Assembly (NCBI RefSeq): GCF_900115565.1
Contig: NZ_FOWW01000003.1
Location: 496,001 to 560,000, forward strand
From: Amycolatopsis arida
GTDB lineage: Bacteria; Actinomycetota; Actinomycetes; Mycobacteriales; Pseudonocardiaceae
Reading direction: 5' to 3'
Length of the DNA stretch: 64,000 nt
The position numbers and the translations under genes were made by a program. Position 1 is the first letter of the stretch, and the number at the start of each line of letters is the position of its first letter. This document shows positions 56,922 to 64,000 of this stretch, piece by piece. The notes beneath the pieces were generated by a model. That model ran no database searches and was not told where the DNA came from. It was given only the letters and a program-made list of their open reading frames with translations.

Positions 56922-57650
56922 GTGGAGAGTGAACGGCAACCTCGGCTGCGCAGCGTGGTCAGCTACGTGCAGCGTGGCGGCCGGATGACCGTCGGGCAGG
57001 AGCGGGCCTGGTCGCGGCACTGGCCGGAGCTCGGCCGCTCGGTGTCCGAACTGGACCCCGGCCCGATCGACTTCGCCGCCTGGTTCGGCCGCCCGGCGCC
57101 GGTGCTGTTGGAAATCGGCTCCGGAATGGGTGAGACCACCGCCGAGCTGGCCGCCGCCGAACCGGAGGTCAACTACGTCGCCGTGGAGGTCTACAAGGCC
57201 GGCCTCGGCCAGCTGATGCTCCGCGCCGACAAGCTCGGGCTGCGCAACCTGCGGCTGCTGCACGGCGACGCCGTCGTGCTGCTCACCGAGCACGTCGCCC
57301 CCGCGACCCTCGCCGGCGTGCGGATCTTCTTCCCGGATCCGTGGCCGAAGAAGCGCCACCACAAGCGGCGGCTCGTCCAGCCGAGCTTCGTCGCGCTGGT
57401 GGCCTCCCGGATCGCGCCCGGCGGCGCCCTCCACCTGGCCACCGACTGGGAGAACTACGCCGAGCAGATGCTCGAGGTGTGCTCGGCGGAGCCCCTGCTG
57501 TGCAACCGCTTCCCCGACTGGGCGCCGCGGCCACCCTGGCGCCCCGTGACGAAGTTCGAGCGGCGGGCCCGCGAGGAGGGCCGGATCAGCCGCGACCTCA
57601 TCTTCGAACGGATTCCTCAGGCCGGCCAAGCCGCTGTCGGGACGCGCTGA
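56922..57650 (+). CDS. trmB: tRNA (guanine46-N7)-methyltransferase
   Basis: 242 residues from GTG 56922. SAM-binding motif LLEIGSGMGETTAEL, VNYVAVEVYKAGLGQLM, and the TrmB signature IFFPDPWPKKRHHKRRLVQP plus LATDWENYAEQML are unmistakable. Methylates G46 of tRNA variable loops. Its last 34 bp overlap a small gene on the opposite strand. Confidence 0.95.
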   Translation: MESERQPRLRSVVSYVQRGGRMTVGQERAWSRHWPELGRSVSELDPGPIDFAAWFGRPAPVLLEIGSGMGETTAELAAAEPEVNYVAVEVYKAGLGQLMLRADKLGLRNLRLLHGDAVVLLTEHVAPATLAGVRIFFPDPWPKKRHHKRRLVQPSFVALVASRIAPGGALHLATDWENYAEQMLEVCSAEPLLCNRFPDWAPRPPWRPVTKFERRAREEGRISRDLIFERIPQAGQAAVGTR

Positions 57651-57796
57651 CCGGCGGCCCGACCACTCCGACCACTCACGGTCCGGCGCACCGGCCCCGA
57701 CGCCCGGTCGTTCAGCTCGACCAGCGCCGGCGCGACCGCCGCGAGCAGCAGCACGACCACGCCCGCCGCGACCCCGATCGTCTCGATGATCCCCAT
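57617..57796 (-). CDS. Small single-pass membrane protein
   Basis: 59 residues from ATG 57796, with GGGAGGATGTC directly upstream. One helix (IETIGVAAGVVVLLLAAVAP) followed by a polar, basic tail (NDRASGPVRRTVSGRSGRAA). No family named. Convergent to trmB with a 34-bp 3' overlap. About 190 bp downstream of the exporter permease gene on the same strand. Confidence 0.65.
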   Translation of the reverse strand: MGIIETIGVAAGVVVLLLAAVAPALVELNDRASGPVRRTVSGRSGRAAGQRVPTAAWPA

Positions 57797-57984
57797 GACA
57801 TCCTCCCGGAACCCCGGGCCGCCCGGCGCGACCCGCTGAGTCCAGCCTGCGGCATCCCCGCAGGTCAGCGAATCGGCCGGGCGGCCGGCCCACCCCGGCC
57901 GACCGGCCATTCCTCCCCCGCCGATCGGCCGAGCCACGCCCGCCGTCCTCCCCCCGACGGAGGGCGGCGGGCACGCACCCCCGG

Positions 57985-60219
57985 TTACTCGTCGGCCAGC
58001 GGCTCGGCCTGCACCCGCCGCAGCGCGGGCCGGCACACCGACGCGGCGAGCGCGGCCACCCCGATCCCGAGCACGACCGGCGCCAGGCTCCACGGACTGA
58101 GCACCACCCCGTCCCGGTCGATCAGGGACAGCAGCCCGACGGCGACGAACACCCCGGCGGCGCCGGCCCCGACCGTGGCCACCAGCGCCGGCATCGCCGC
58201 CTCCGCGCGCAACGCCCTGGCCAGCACCCGCACCGGAGTACCGGCGGCGATCAGCGCCCCGAACGTGCGCCGCCGGTCCATCACCGATCCGGCCGTGGCG
58301 ATGGCCGCGCTGCACCCCGCGAGCACCGCGGCCGCCACCAACCCGATCACCGTGACCCGGCGCAGGTCGGCGAGCTGGGTCTGCTGCCCCTCCAACCGCA
58401 GCTCCCGGCTCTCCACCTGGGCTCCGCCCGCCGCGCCGACCAGTGCGGTGCGCACCACCTCCCGGTTCTCCGGCGTGGTCGGCACCGCCACGGTCACCCG
58501 CTCCGGCACCACCCCGGCCGGCAGCACCGCCGGGTCGACCACGATCGAGCCGGAGACGTCGCCGTCGGTGGCGACCACCGGACGGAACGGCACGCCGGCG
58601 GGCAGCGGCGTGGTCGGGGAACCGGGACCGGTCTCGATTCCCAACCCGCTGGTGTTGACCCGCTGGTCGCTGTAGATCGCCGGCCCACCCGCGCAGGCGC
58701 CGGCCATGTCGAACCGGGTCAGCTCGTCGGCGACCGCGCAGCCGGCCACCAGCGCCGACCGGGTCGAGCCGGCGGCGTCCACCAGGTACACCATGCCGAC
58801 GGCGACCGCGCGCTCCACCTGGCCGTAGCGGGCGAGCTCGGCGTTGGCGCCGGCCAGCACCCGCTCCGCCCCCTCGGCGTCGGTCTCCACGTAGAGCACC
58901 GAGTCCTCGAACGACCGGCCGCCGCCGGCCATGGCCTCGAAGCTCGGCAGCAGGGTCAGCGCCATCGACCCGGCGAACACCGCCAGCACCACCCCGGCCG
59001 AGGACCGGTAGGCGCCGCGCGGGTCGTCCCGCAGCCGCCGCCCGGCCAGCAGCACCGCCGGCCGGCGCCAGCCGCGGACGAACAGCCCGCCGATCGCCGA
59101 GGTGATCCACGGCCCGACGACGGCGGCCGAGCCGACGACGAACGCCAACGCCAGGAACACCAGCAGCAGGCCGCCGCCCTCGTCGGCCGTGGTGATCACG
59201 TAGAAGAAGAACAGCCCGGCCGCCGGCAGCACGAGCAGCCGCCACCAGTGCAACGGCTTGCGCGAGTGGCCACCGGTCGCGCTGAGCGGGGAGGTGACGA
59301 CCCGCCGCAGCCCGAGCACCGCGGCGAGCAGCACGAGCAGCGGCATCGCGACCACGATCACCGCGCTCAGCCCGATCGGCAGCACGAAGTCGCCCGGCTG
59401 CCAGGTGCCGCCGTCCCATGGCACCAGCGCCGCGAGCCGGAACAGCAGCGGGCTCACCGCGAGCCCGAGCAGCGCGCCGCCGGCCGCGGCGATCGTCGTC
59501 TCCGCGGCGACCATCGCGGTGACCTGGCCGGGGGTGGCGCCGGACAGCCGCAGCGCGGCCAGCCGGCGTTCCCGGCGGGCGGCGGTCAGCCGGGCGGCCG
59601 AGGCGACCAGCACCAGGCTGGGCACCAGCAGCACCACGACGCCGACCCCGGCGAGCAGTTGGAGCAGTGGGTCCACCTGGCCATCGCCGAGGTCGAAGCC
59701 GGTCATCGGGACCGCGGTGGCGGTCATCTCCCCGGGAGCGTGGCCGACGAGCGCGACCAGCTGCTCGGGATACCGCAACCCGTCCGACCCGATCGTGCCC
59801 ACGATGTTGGGGCCGAACCGGTCGCCGAGCTGCGCGGCCGGCGACGTCCGGACCTTCTCGAACAGCGCGGGGGAGAGCAGCACCTCGCCCGGCCCCGGCA
59901 GCCGCGGCACGCCCGGTGGCAGCCGCAGCGCGGCCGGGTCGCCGGTGACGGCCACGTCCACCCGGGTGATCTTGTCCGTGCCGGTGTAGTCGCCGCTGCT
60001 GGCGAGCAGCAGCGGCGCCCCGGCCGCGTCGGGGGCCACGGCGTGGTTCGGCTGCTGCCACGACGCCCGCTCCGCCCTGGCCTGGGTGGCGAACGGCAAC
60101 CCGACCAGCAGCAGCACCAGCCCGGTCGCCACCGCCACGCCGACGGCGGTGAGGATCGTCGAGGTGCGGGTCCTGCGGTCCACCCGCAGCACCCGCAGCG
60201 CGAGTCCGAAGGCGGTCAC
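57985..60219 (-). CDS. MacB/FtsX-type ABC exporter permease
   Basis: 744 residues from GTG 60219. Ten membrane helices in two FtsX-like sets (LLLQLLAGVGVVVLLVPSLV..., AARRERRLAALRLSGATPGQ after the first; MDRRRTFGALIAAGTPVRVL in the second) with large external loops at 50-170 and 440-590. The plan is typical of actinobacterial antimicrobial or lipoprotein exporters of the 3.A.1.122/134 type. Overlaps the ATPase stop by GTGA. Located opposite a DesK/NarL pair, as often seen for antibiotic-responsive exporters. Confidence 0.9.
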   Translation of the reverse strand: MTAFGLALRVLRVDRRTRTSTILTAVGVAVATGLVLLLVGLPFATQARAERASWQQPNHAVAPDAAGAPLLLASSGDYTGTDKITRVDVAVTGDPAALRLPPGVPRLPGPGEVLLSPALFEKVRTSPAAQLGDRFGPNIVGTIGSDGLRYPEQLVALVGHAPGEMTATAVPMTGFDLGDGQVDPLLQLLAGVGVVVLLVPSLVLVASAARLTAARRERRLAALRLSGATPGQVTAMVAAETTIAAAGGALLGLAVSPLLFRLAALVPWDGGTWQPGDFVLPIGLSAVIVVAMPLLVLLAAVLGLRRVVTSPLSATGGHSRKPLHWWRLLVLPAAGLFFFYVITTADEGGGLLLVFLALAFVVGSAAVVGPWITSAIGGLFVRGWRRPAVLLAGRRLRDDPRGAYRSSAGVVLAVFAGSMALTLLPSFEAMAGGGRSFEDSVLYVETDAEGAERVLAGANAELARYGQVERAVAVGMVYLVDAAGSTRSALVAGCAVADELTRFDMAGACAGGPAIYSDQRVNTSGLGIETGPGSPTTPLPAGVPFRPVVATDGDVSGSIVVDPAVLPAGVVPERVTVAVPTTPENREVVRTALVGAAGGAQVESRELRLEGQQTQLADLRRVTVIGLVAAAVLAGCSAAIATAGSVMDRRRTFGALIAAGTPVRVLARALRAEAAMPALVATVGAGAAGVFVAVGLLSLIDRDGVVLSPWSLAPVVLGIGVAALAASVCRPALRRVQAEPLADE

Positions 60220-60935
60220 GCGGCGGCTCCCACGGTGTCGATCCGACCGTCCCGAATGGCGACCCGGCTCGGCACGGAGTCGGCCAGCTCCCGGTCGTGC
60301 GTCACCACGAGCACCGCGGCGCCGGTCTCGGCGGCCGCGGCGAGCAGCGCACCCATCGTGTCCCGCCCGGTGCGACTGTCCAGCGCGCCGGTGGGCTCGT
60401 CGGCGAAGATCACCTTCGGCCGGTGCGCCAGCGACCGCGCGATCGCCACCCGCTGCGCCTCGCCACCGGAGAGCTCACCCGGCCGGCGCCGCTCCTTGCC
60501 GCGCAGGCCGAGCCGGTCCAGCCACTCCCTGGCCGCGGTCAGCGCGGCGCGCCGGCTCGCCCCGCCGAGCAGCAGCGGCAGCGCGGCGTTCTCCTCCGCG
60601 GTCAGCTCCGCGACCAGCATTCCGGACTGGAACACGAACCCGAACTCGGTGCGCCGCAGCTCGCTGCGCCGGGTCTCGCCGAGCTGGTCGATCCTGGTCC
60701 CACCGAGGTGGATCGCGCCCGCGTCGGCCCGGACGATCCCCGCCAGCACGTGCAACAAGGTGGTCTTGCCGGAACCGGACGGGCCCACGATCGCGACCGC
60801 GTCGCCCGCCCGGACGTCGATGTCCACTCCGGCCAGTGCGTGCTGGTCGCCGTAACGCTTCGCCAGTCCTCGTCCGGAGAGCACCGGCGCGGCCGTGCCG
60901 GCCGGCCGGGGCAGATCCGTGGTGTGCGGATGCAC
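60216..60935 (-). CDS. ABC exporter ATP-binding protein (MacB/LolD type)
   Basis: 239 residues from GTG 60935, with AAGGAG at good distance. Walker A GPSGSGKTTLLHVLAG, Q-loop FGFVFQSGML, signature ELSGGEAQRVAIARSL, Walker B KVIFADEPTGALDSRTG and switch histidine VVTHDRELA are intact. Energises the following FtsX-like permease. Confidence 0.93.
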   Translation of the reverse strand: MHPHTTDLPRPAGTAAPVLSGRGLAKRYGDQHALAGVDIDVRAGDAVAIVGPSGSGKTTLLHVLAGIVRADAGAIHLGGTRIDQLGETRRSELRRTEFGFVFQSGMLVAELTAEENAALPLLLGGASRRAALTAAREWLDRLGLRGKERRRPGELSGGEAQRVAIARSLAHRPKVIFADEPTGALDSRTGRDTMGALLAAAAETGAAVLVVTHDRELADSVPSRVAIRDGRIDTVGAAA

Positions 60936-61035
60936 GAGTCGTCTCCTTGCGTCGTTCGCGTTTCCTCGCCGAGCACACTGGCCGGTCGGGGCGGTGGGGC
61001 GCGTCGTACGGACGGCCAGCGTCGGAGCGCCCGGA

Positions 61036-61051
61036 TCGGCCGATCGGCCGA
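61036..61051. promoter_or_regulatory. 16-bp palindrome between exporter and two-component genes
   Basis: TCGGCCGATCGGCCGA is perfectly palindromic and lies between the divergent exporter (start 60935) and kinase (start 61110). A natural candidate site for the NarL-type regulator encoded at 62870, controlling both directions. Confidence 0.5.
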
Positions 61052-61109
61052 CCGACGGGTGGCTGGTCGGCCAAAGTGCGAGCGCCGCGGGATCCTCTAC
61101 CGTCGCTAC

Positions 61110-62873
61110 GTGCCCGAGGTACCACCTGCCCGCCGGACCGCGGCGGACGTCCTGCACCGCATCGGTTTGCCCGGCGTCGTCCTGCTCTCGGCGCTGCTGG
61201 CCGACGTGGTGATCATCGCGGCGGCGAGCGTCGACTCGCTCGGCCCGCGCGGAACGGACCTGATCATGCTCCCGGGCATCCTCGGCATGACGGCGTGCGG
61301 CCTGTGGGCCCGCCGGGAACCGGCCGTCTCGGCGTTCGCCGGCGCCGGCGTGCTGGTCACCTCGTCGGTGCTGATCCGGCTGAGCGAGGCGGCGCCGTAC
61401 TCGACGTTGCTCACCCACATCTCGTTCGCCGAGACGGTCGCCGGGTTCGTGCTCGTCTACTTCTGCGCCCGCGACGCATCGGGCGGCATCGCGTTCGCCG
61501 CCGTCTCGTCGCTGGTCGTGGCGGCGCTCATCGCGGTGGCCGGCCGGGCACCGCTGGGGTCGGCGGGCGGCGACGAGCTGATGCAGACGTTGCTGCTCGG
61601 CGGGACCATCCTGGCCGTGGCCGTCGTCGCCGGCCTCTCCGGCCGCGGCCCGGTGCGGCGGCGCGCGCGATCCGGCCCGGTCATGGAGGTGCTCACCCAG
61701 CACTGGGCGCTCGTCGGCGCGCTGTCCCTGCTGCTGTTCTTCGAGCTGGCGGCCACGCTCGACCGGGGCCCCTACGTCGCGCCGATCATCACCTTCTCCG
61801 TCGCGGCGGCCGTGCTGGCGGTGCTCGCCACCCGCCGCCCGGTGGTCGCCGGGGTGGCGCTGGCCGGTGTCGTGCTCGTGTCCGGGCTGTTGTTCCAGGT
61901 GGGCCACCGCTACAACGCGATGGTGGGTGGGCTGACGCTCACCCAGGTCGCCGCCGGCATGATCGTCGCCGGCTTCCTGGTCCGGACCGAGCGGCCGGCC
62001 CGGGCGTGGCCGGTGATCGGCCTGCTCAGCGCCGCGGTCGCGGTGGTCGCCACGGCGTTCGTCCTGCGCTACGACGACCCGCTCAGGATGCTGTCCGAGC
62101 TGCGCCAGCTGTTCGTGATGGCCCTGCTGATGCTCGGCATCGCCGTGGCCTCCGGGCTGTACCTGCGCTCCAGGGACACCCAGCGCAATCAGGCGCTGCG
62201 GACCGCGGTGCACGACGCGCAGACCGCCGAGCGGATGGCGCTGGCCAGGGAGCTGCACGACGTGGTGGCCCACCATGTCACCGGGATCGTGGTGCAGGCG
62301 CAGGCGGCGAAGATGCTGGCCGAGCGCGACCCGCGGGTGGTGGTGGACGCCCTCGGCCGGATCGAGACAGCCGGCACCGAGGCGATGGTCGCGATGCGCC
62401 GGTTGGTGCGCAGCATGCGGGGTGACGCGCCGGCCGGCAACAGCGAGTTCAGCGAGCAGGCGACCACCGACCTCGCCGCGGACCTGCGCCGGCTGGTGGA
62501 GACCGCCAACCACGGCGTGCCCACCGATGTCGAGCTCGACCTGCCGAAGGATCTGCCGCACGAGGTGGCCCGCTCGGCGCTGCGGCTGGTGCAGGAGTCG
62601 CTGACCAACGTCGGCAAGCACGCGCACGGCGCGACCCGGGCCACGGTGTCGGCACGGGTGGTCGACGGCGAGCTGTATCTGCGGGTGGCCGACGACGGTC
62701 GGGCCTCCGGCCCGCGGCCCGGGGGAGACGACGGCGGCTGGCGCGACGGTGGATACGGTTTGGTCGGCATGCGCGAGCGGGTCGAGCTGCTGCACGGCCG
62801 GTTGACCGCCGGGCGGGCGCCGGACGGCGGCTGGGTCGTGGAGGCCCGGCTGCCACTCGAGGGAGACGAATGA
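61110..62873 (+). CDS. Sensor histidine kinase (DesK/NarX type, HisKA_3)
   Basis: 587 residues from GTG 61110. About ten membrane helices cover residues 20-360, an unusually large membrane sensor. The dimerisation/phosphoacceptor motif MALARELHDVVAHHVTGIVV (His at H-D-V-V) and the ATPase part LRLVQESLTNVGKHAHG, then GYGLVGMRERVELLHGRL mark the HisKA_3/HATPase class. Overlaps the regulator start (ATGA). Confidence 0.92.
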   Translation: MPEVPPARRTAADVLHRIGLPGVVLLSALLADVVIIAAASVDSLGPRGTDLIMLPGILGMTACGLWARREPAVSAFAGAGVLVTSSVLIRLSEAAPYSTLLTHISFAETVAGFVLVYFCARDASGGIAFAAVSSLVVAALIAVAGRAPLGSAGGDELMQTLLLGGTILAVAVVAGLSGRGPVRRRARSGPVMEVLTQHWALVGALSLLLFFELAATLDRGPYVAPIITFSVAAAVLAVLATRRPVVAGVALAGVVLVSGLLFQVGHRYNAMVGGLTLTQVAAGMIVAGFLVRTERPARAWPVIGLLSAAVAVVATAFVLRYDDPLRMLSELRQLFVMALLMLGIAVASGLYLRSRDTQRNQALRTAVHDAQTAERMALARELHDVVAHHVTGIVVQAQAAKMLAERDPRVVVDALGRIETAGTEAMVAMRRLVRSMRGDAPAGNSEFSEQATTDLAADLRRLVETANHGVPTDVELDLPKDLPHEVARSALRLVQESLTNVGKHAHGATRATVSARVVDGELYLRVADDGRASGPRPGGDDGGWRDGGYGLVGMRERVELLHGRLTAGRAPDGGWVVEARLPLEGDE

Positions 62874-63520
62874 TCCGGGTACTGATCGCCGACGACCAGG
62901 ACATGGTGCGGATCGGCTTCCGGATGATCCTGGACGCCCAGGACGACATCGAGGTGGTCGCCGACGTGCCGAACGGCGTCGACGCGGTGCGCAGGGCGCG
63001 GGAGCTGCGCCCGGACGTCTGCCTGCTGGACATCCGGATGCCCGGCATGGACGGCCTCGAGGTGACCAGGCAGCTCGCCGGGCCGGACGTGACCGACCCG
63101 ATCAAGGTGGTCGTGGTGACCACGTTCGACCTGGACGAGTACGTGCACACCGCGCTGCGCAACGGAGCCAGCGGCTTCCTGCTCAAGGACGCCGGCCCCG
63201 CGCTGCTGGTGGAGGCGGTGCGGGCGGCGCACCGGGGTGACGCGCTGGTGTCGCCGCAGATCACGGTCCGGCTGCTGAGGCACTTCGACGGCGGCGCCGT
63301 GAAGCGGGACGTCGAGCAGCCCGCCGAGCCGCTCACCCCGCGCGAGGTGGACGTGGTGAAGGCCGCCGCGCGGGGGCTCACCAACACCGAGATCGGCGCC
63401 GAGCTGTTCCTGTCGCTGTCCACGGTGAAGACCCACCTGGCGTCGGCGCAGGCCAAGATCGGGGCGCGCAACCGGGTGGAGACCGCCGCCTGGGCCTGGC
63501 GCTCGGGTCTGATGGAATAG
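62870..63520 (+). CDS. NarL/LuxR-type response regulator
   Basis: 216 residues. Receiver: IADDQDMVR (acidic pair), phosphoacceptor in DVCLLDIRMPGMDG, VVTTFD and LLKDAGP (Thr, Lys). LuxR helix-turn-helix: LTPREVDVVKAAARGLTNTE, LFLSLSTVKTHLASAQAKIG. Forms a pair with the upstream kinase; the divergent exporter is its most likely target. Confidence 0.93.
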   Translation: MIRVLIADDQDMVRIGFRMILDAQDDIEVVADVPNGVDAVRRARELRPDVCLLDIRMPGMDGLEVTRQLAGPDVTDPIKVVVVTTFDLDEYVHTALRNGASGFLLKDAGPALLVEAVRAAHRGDALVSPQITVRLLRHFDGGAVKRDVEQPAEPLTPREVDVVKAAARGLTNTEIGAELFLSLSTVKTHLASAQAKIGARNRVETAAWAWRSGLME

Positions 63521-63524
63521 GAGC

Positions 63525-64000
63525 ATGGCACCCCGCCGGTTCACCGCTCCCGTCGTCCTGCCCGCCGACCCGTCCTGTTCCGTGCTGCGCGACGGGGTCG
63601 TCGATGTCGACGCCGCGGGCCGGATCGCCCACTGCGGGCCGGCCGCCGGGGCGCCCCCGTTCGAGGGGCCGGTGACCGCGCTGCCCGGCATCCTGCTGCC
63701 CGGCCTGGTGAACGCGCACGCGCACAGCCCGATGGTGCTGTTCCGCGGGCAGGGCGGCGACCTGCCGCTGCTGCGCTGGCTGCACGAGGTGATCTGGCCG
63801 GCCGAGGCCCGACTGCGCCCGGACGACGTGCGGACCGGGATGATGCTGGGCTCGGTGGAGATGCTCCGGCACGGCGTCACCACCAGCGCGGAGATGTACT
63901 TCCACGGTGAGCAGCTCGCCGACGCGGTGCTGACCACTGGGGCTCGGGTACTGCTCGGCGCGCCGATCATCGAGCTGCCGGCCACGGACTGGCGGGCGAT
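63525..64000 (+). CDS. Amidohydrolase (AtzB/TrzN/SsnA-like), truncated by the window end
   Basis: 158 codons visible from ATG 63525 (AATAGGAG upstream). LPGILLPGLVNAHAHSPMVL carries the HxH zinc-binding pair of the cytosine deaminase/chlorohydrolase-like amidohydrolases; LRHGVTTSAEMYFHGEQLAD follows. Remaining metal ligands lie beyond the window. It starts 4 bp after the regulator gene. Substrate (N-ethylammeline-, guanine- or adenosine-like) cannot be decided. Confidence 0.85.
   Translation, partial: MAPRRFTAPVVLPADPSCSVLRDGVVDVDAAGRIAHCGPAAGAPPFEGPVTALPGILLPGLVNAHAHSPMVLFRGQGGDLPLLRWLHEVIWPAEARLRPDDVRTGMMLGSVEMLRHGVTTSAEMYFHGEQLADAVLTTGARVLLGAPIIELPATDWRA

Overview
The window is high-GC DNA (very strong G/C bias at third codon positions, many GTG starts, ATGA/GTGA gene overlaps) from an actinomycete. 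A PE-like/PPE/EspG/DUF3558 cluster, an XRE-DUF397 pair, an IdeR-type iron box and TTGTCCACA-type DnaA boxes point to the Pseudonocardiales; I cannot name the species. It reads as ordinary chromosome: I see no IS element, phage gene, tRNA, rRNA or CRISPR array.

Layout. 1-6.1 kb (minus): a branched-chain amino-acid-type ABC operon livF-livG-acyl-CoA ligase-(repeat-filled ORF)-livH-livM, preceded by a CRP-like palindrome. The usual short ligase-livH junction is occupied by about 1.46 kb of degenerate in-frame repeats forming an open frame that overlaps both neighbours. 6.3-9.1 kb: an acyltransferase coupled to a histidine kinase, with its response regulator convergent and overlapping. 9.2-13.8 kb: an M20 peptidase, then an iron-siderophore uptake locus (divergent binding protein and two permeases around an iron box, no ATPase). 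13.8-18.9 kb (minus): a circularly permuted ATP-grasp/alpha-E/transglutaminase triad and a polytopic membrane protein. 19.6-22.1 kb: a polar amino-acid ABC transporter. 22.2-28.2 kb: a maltodextrin-type operon (binding protein, two permeases, GH13 glucosidase, LacI regulator) behind a double operator, again without ATPase.

28.2-37 kb: an ABM monooxygenase, an XRE regulator with a DUF397 protein whose motif is triplicated, a divergent small gene behind a 17-bp palindrome, then PE-like-lipoprotein-PPE-EspG, then a 787-residue beta-helix membrane protein. 37-44.8 kb: SRPBCC protein, small lipoprotein, thioredoxin-NHL protein, GroES-like protein, VanW-like wall protein, secreted protein, two GlsB-type membrane proteins, hydrolase. 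44.9-53.1 kb: acyl-CoA dehydrogenase, LuxR regulator, Mug glycosylase, small membrane protein antisense to a VanZ protein, 5'-nucleotidase, MmcQ, PNPOx-like and DHFR-like proteins. 53.4-64 kb: ABC exporter; a 1.2-kb non-coding stretch packed with repeats and hairpins; hypothetical protein; trmB; a MacB-like exporter divergent from a DesK/NarL two-component pair; and a truncated amidohydrolase.

The most notable structural signals are: the repeat ORF in the liv operon; a dispersed intergenic element (four copies near 1.9, 28.8, 37.0 and 55.8 kb) carrying DnaA-box-like sites; a six-site inverted array on an exact 21-nt lattice at 10.64-10.75 kb; the triplicated DUF397 protein; and the structured non-coding region at 55.1-56.3 kb.
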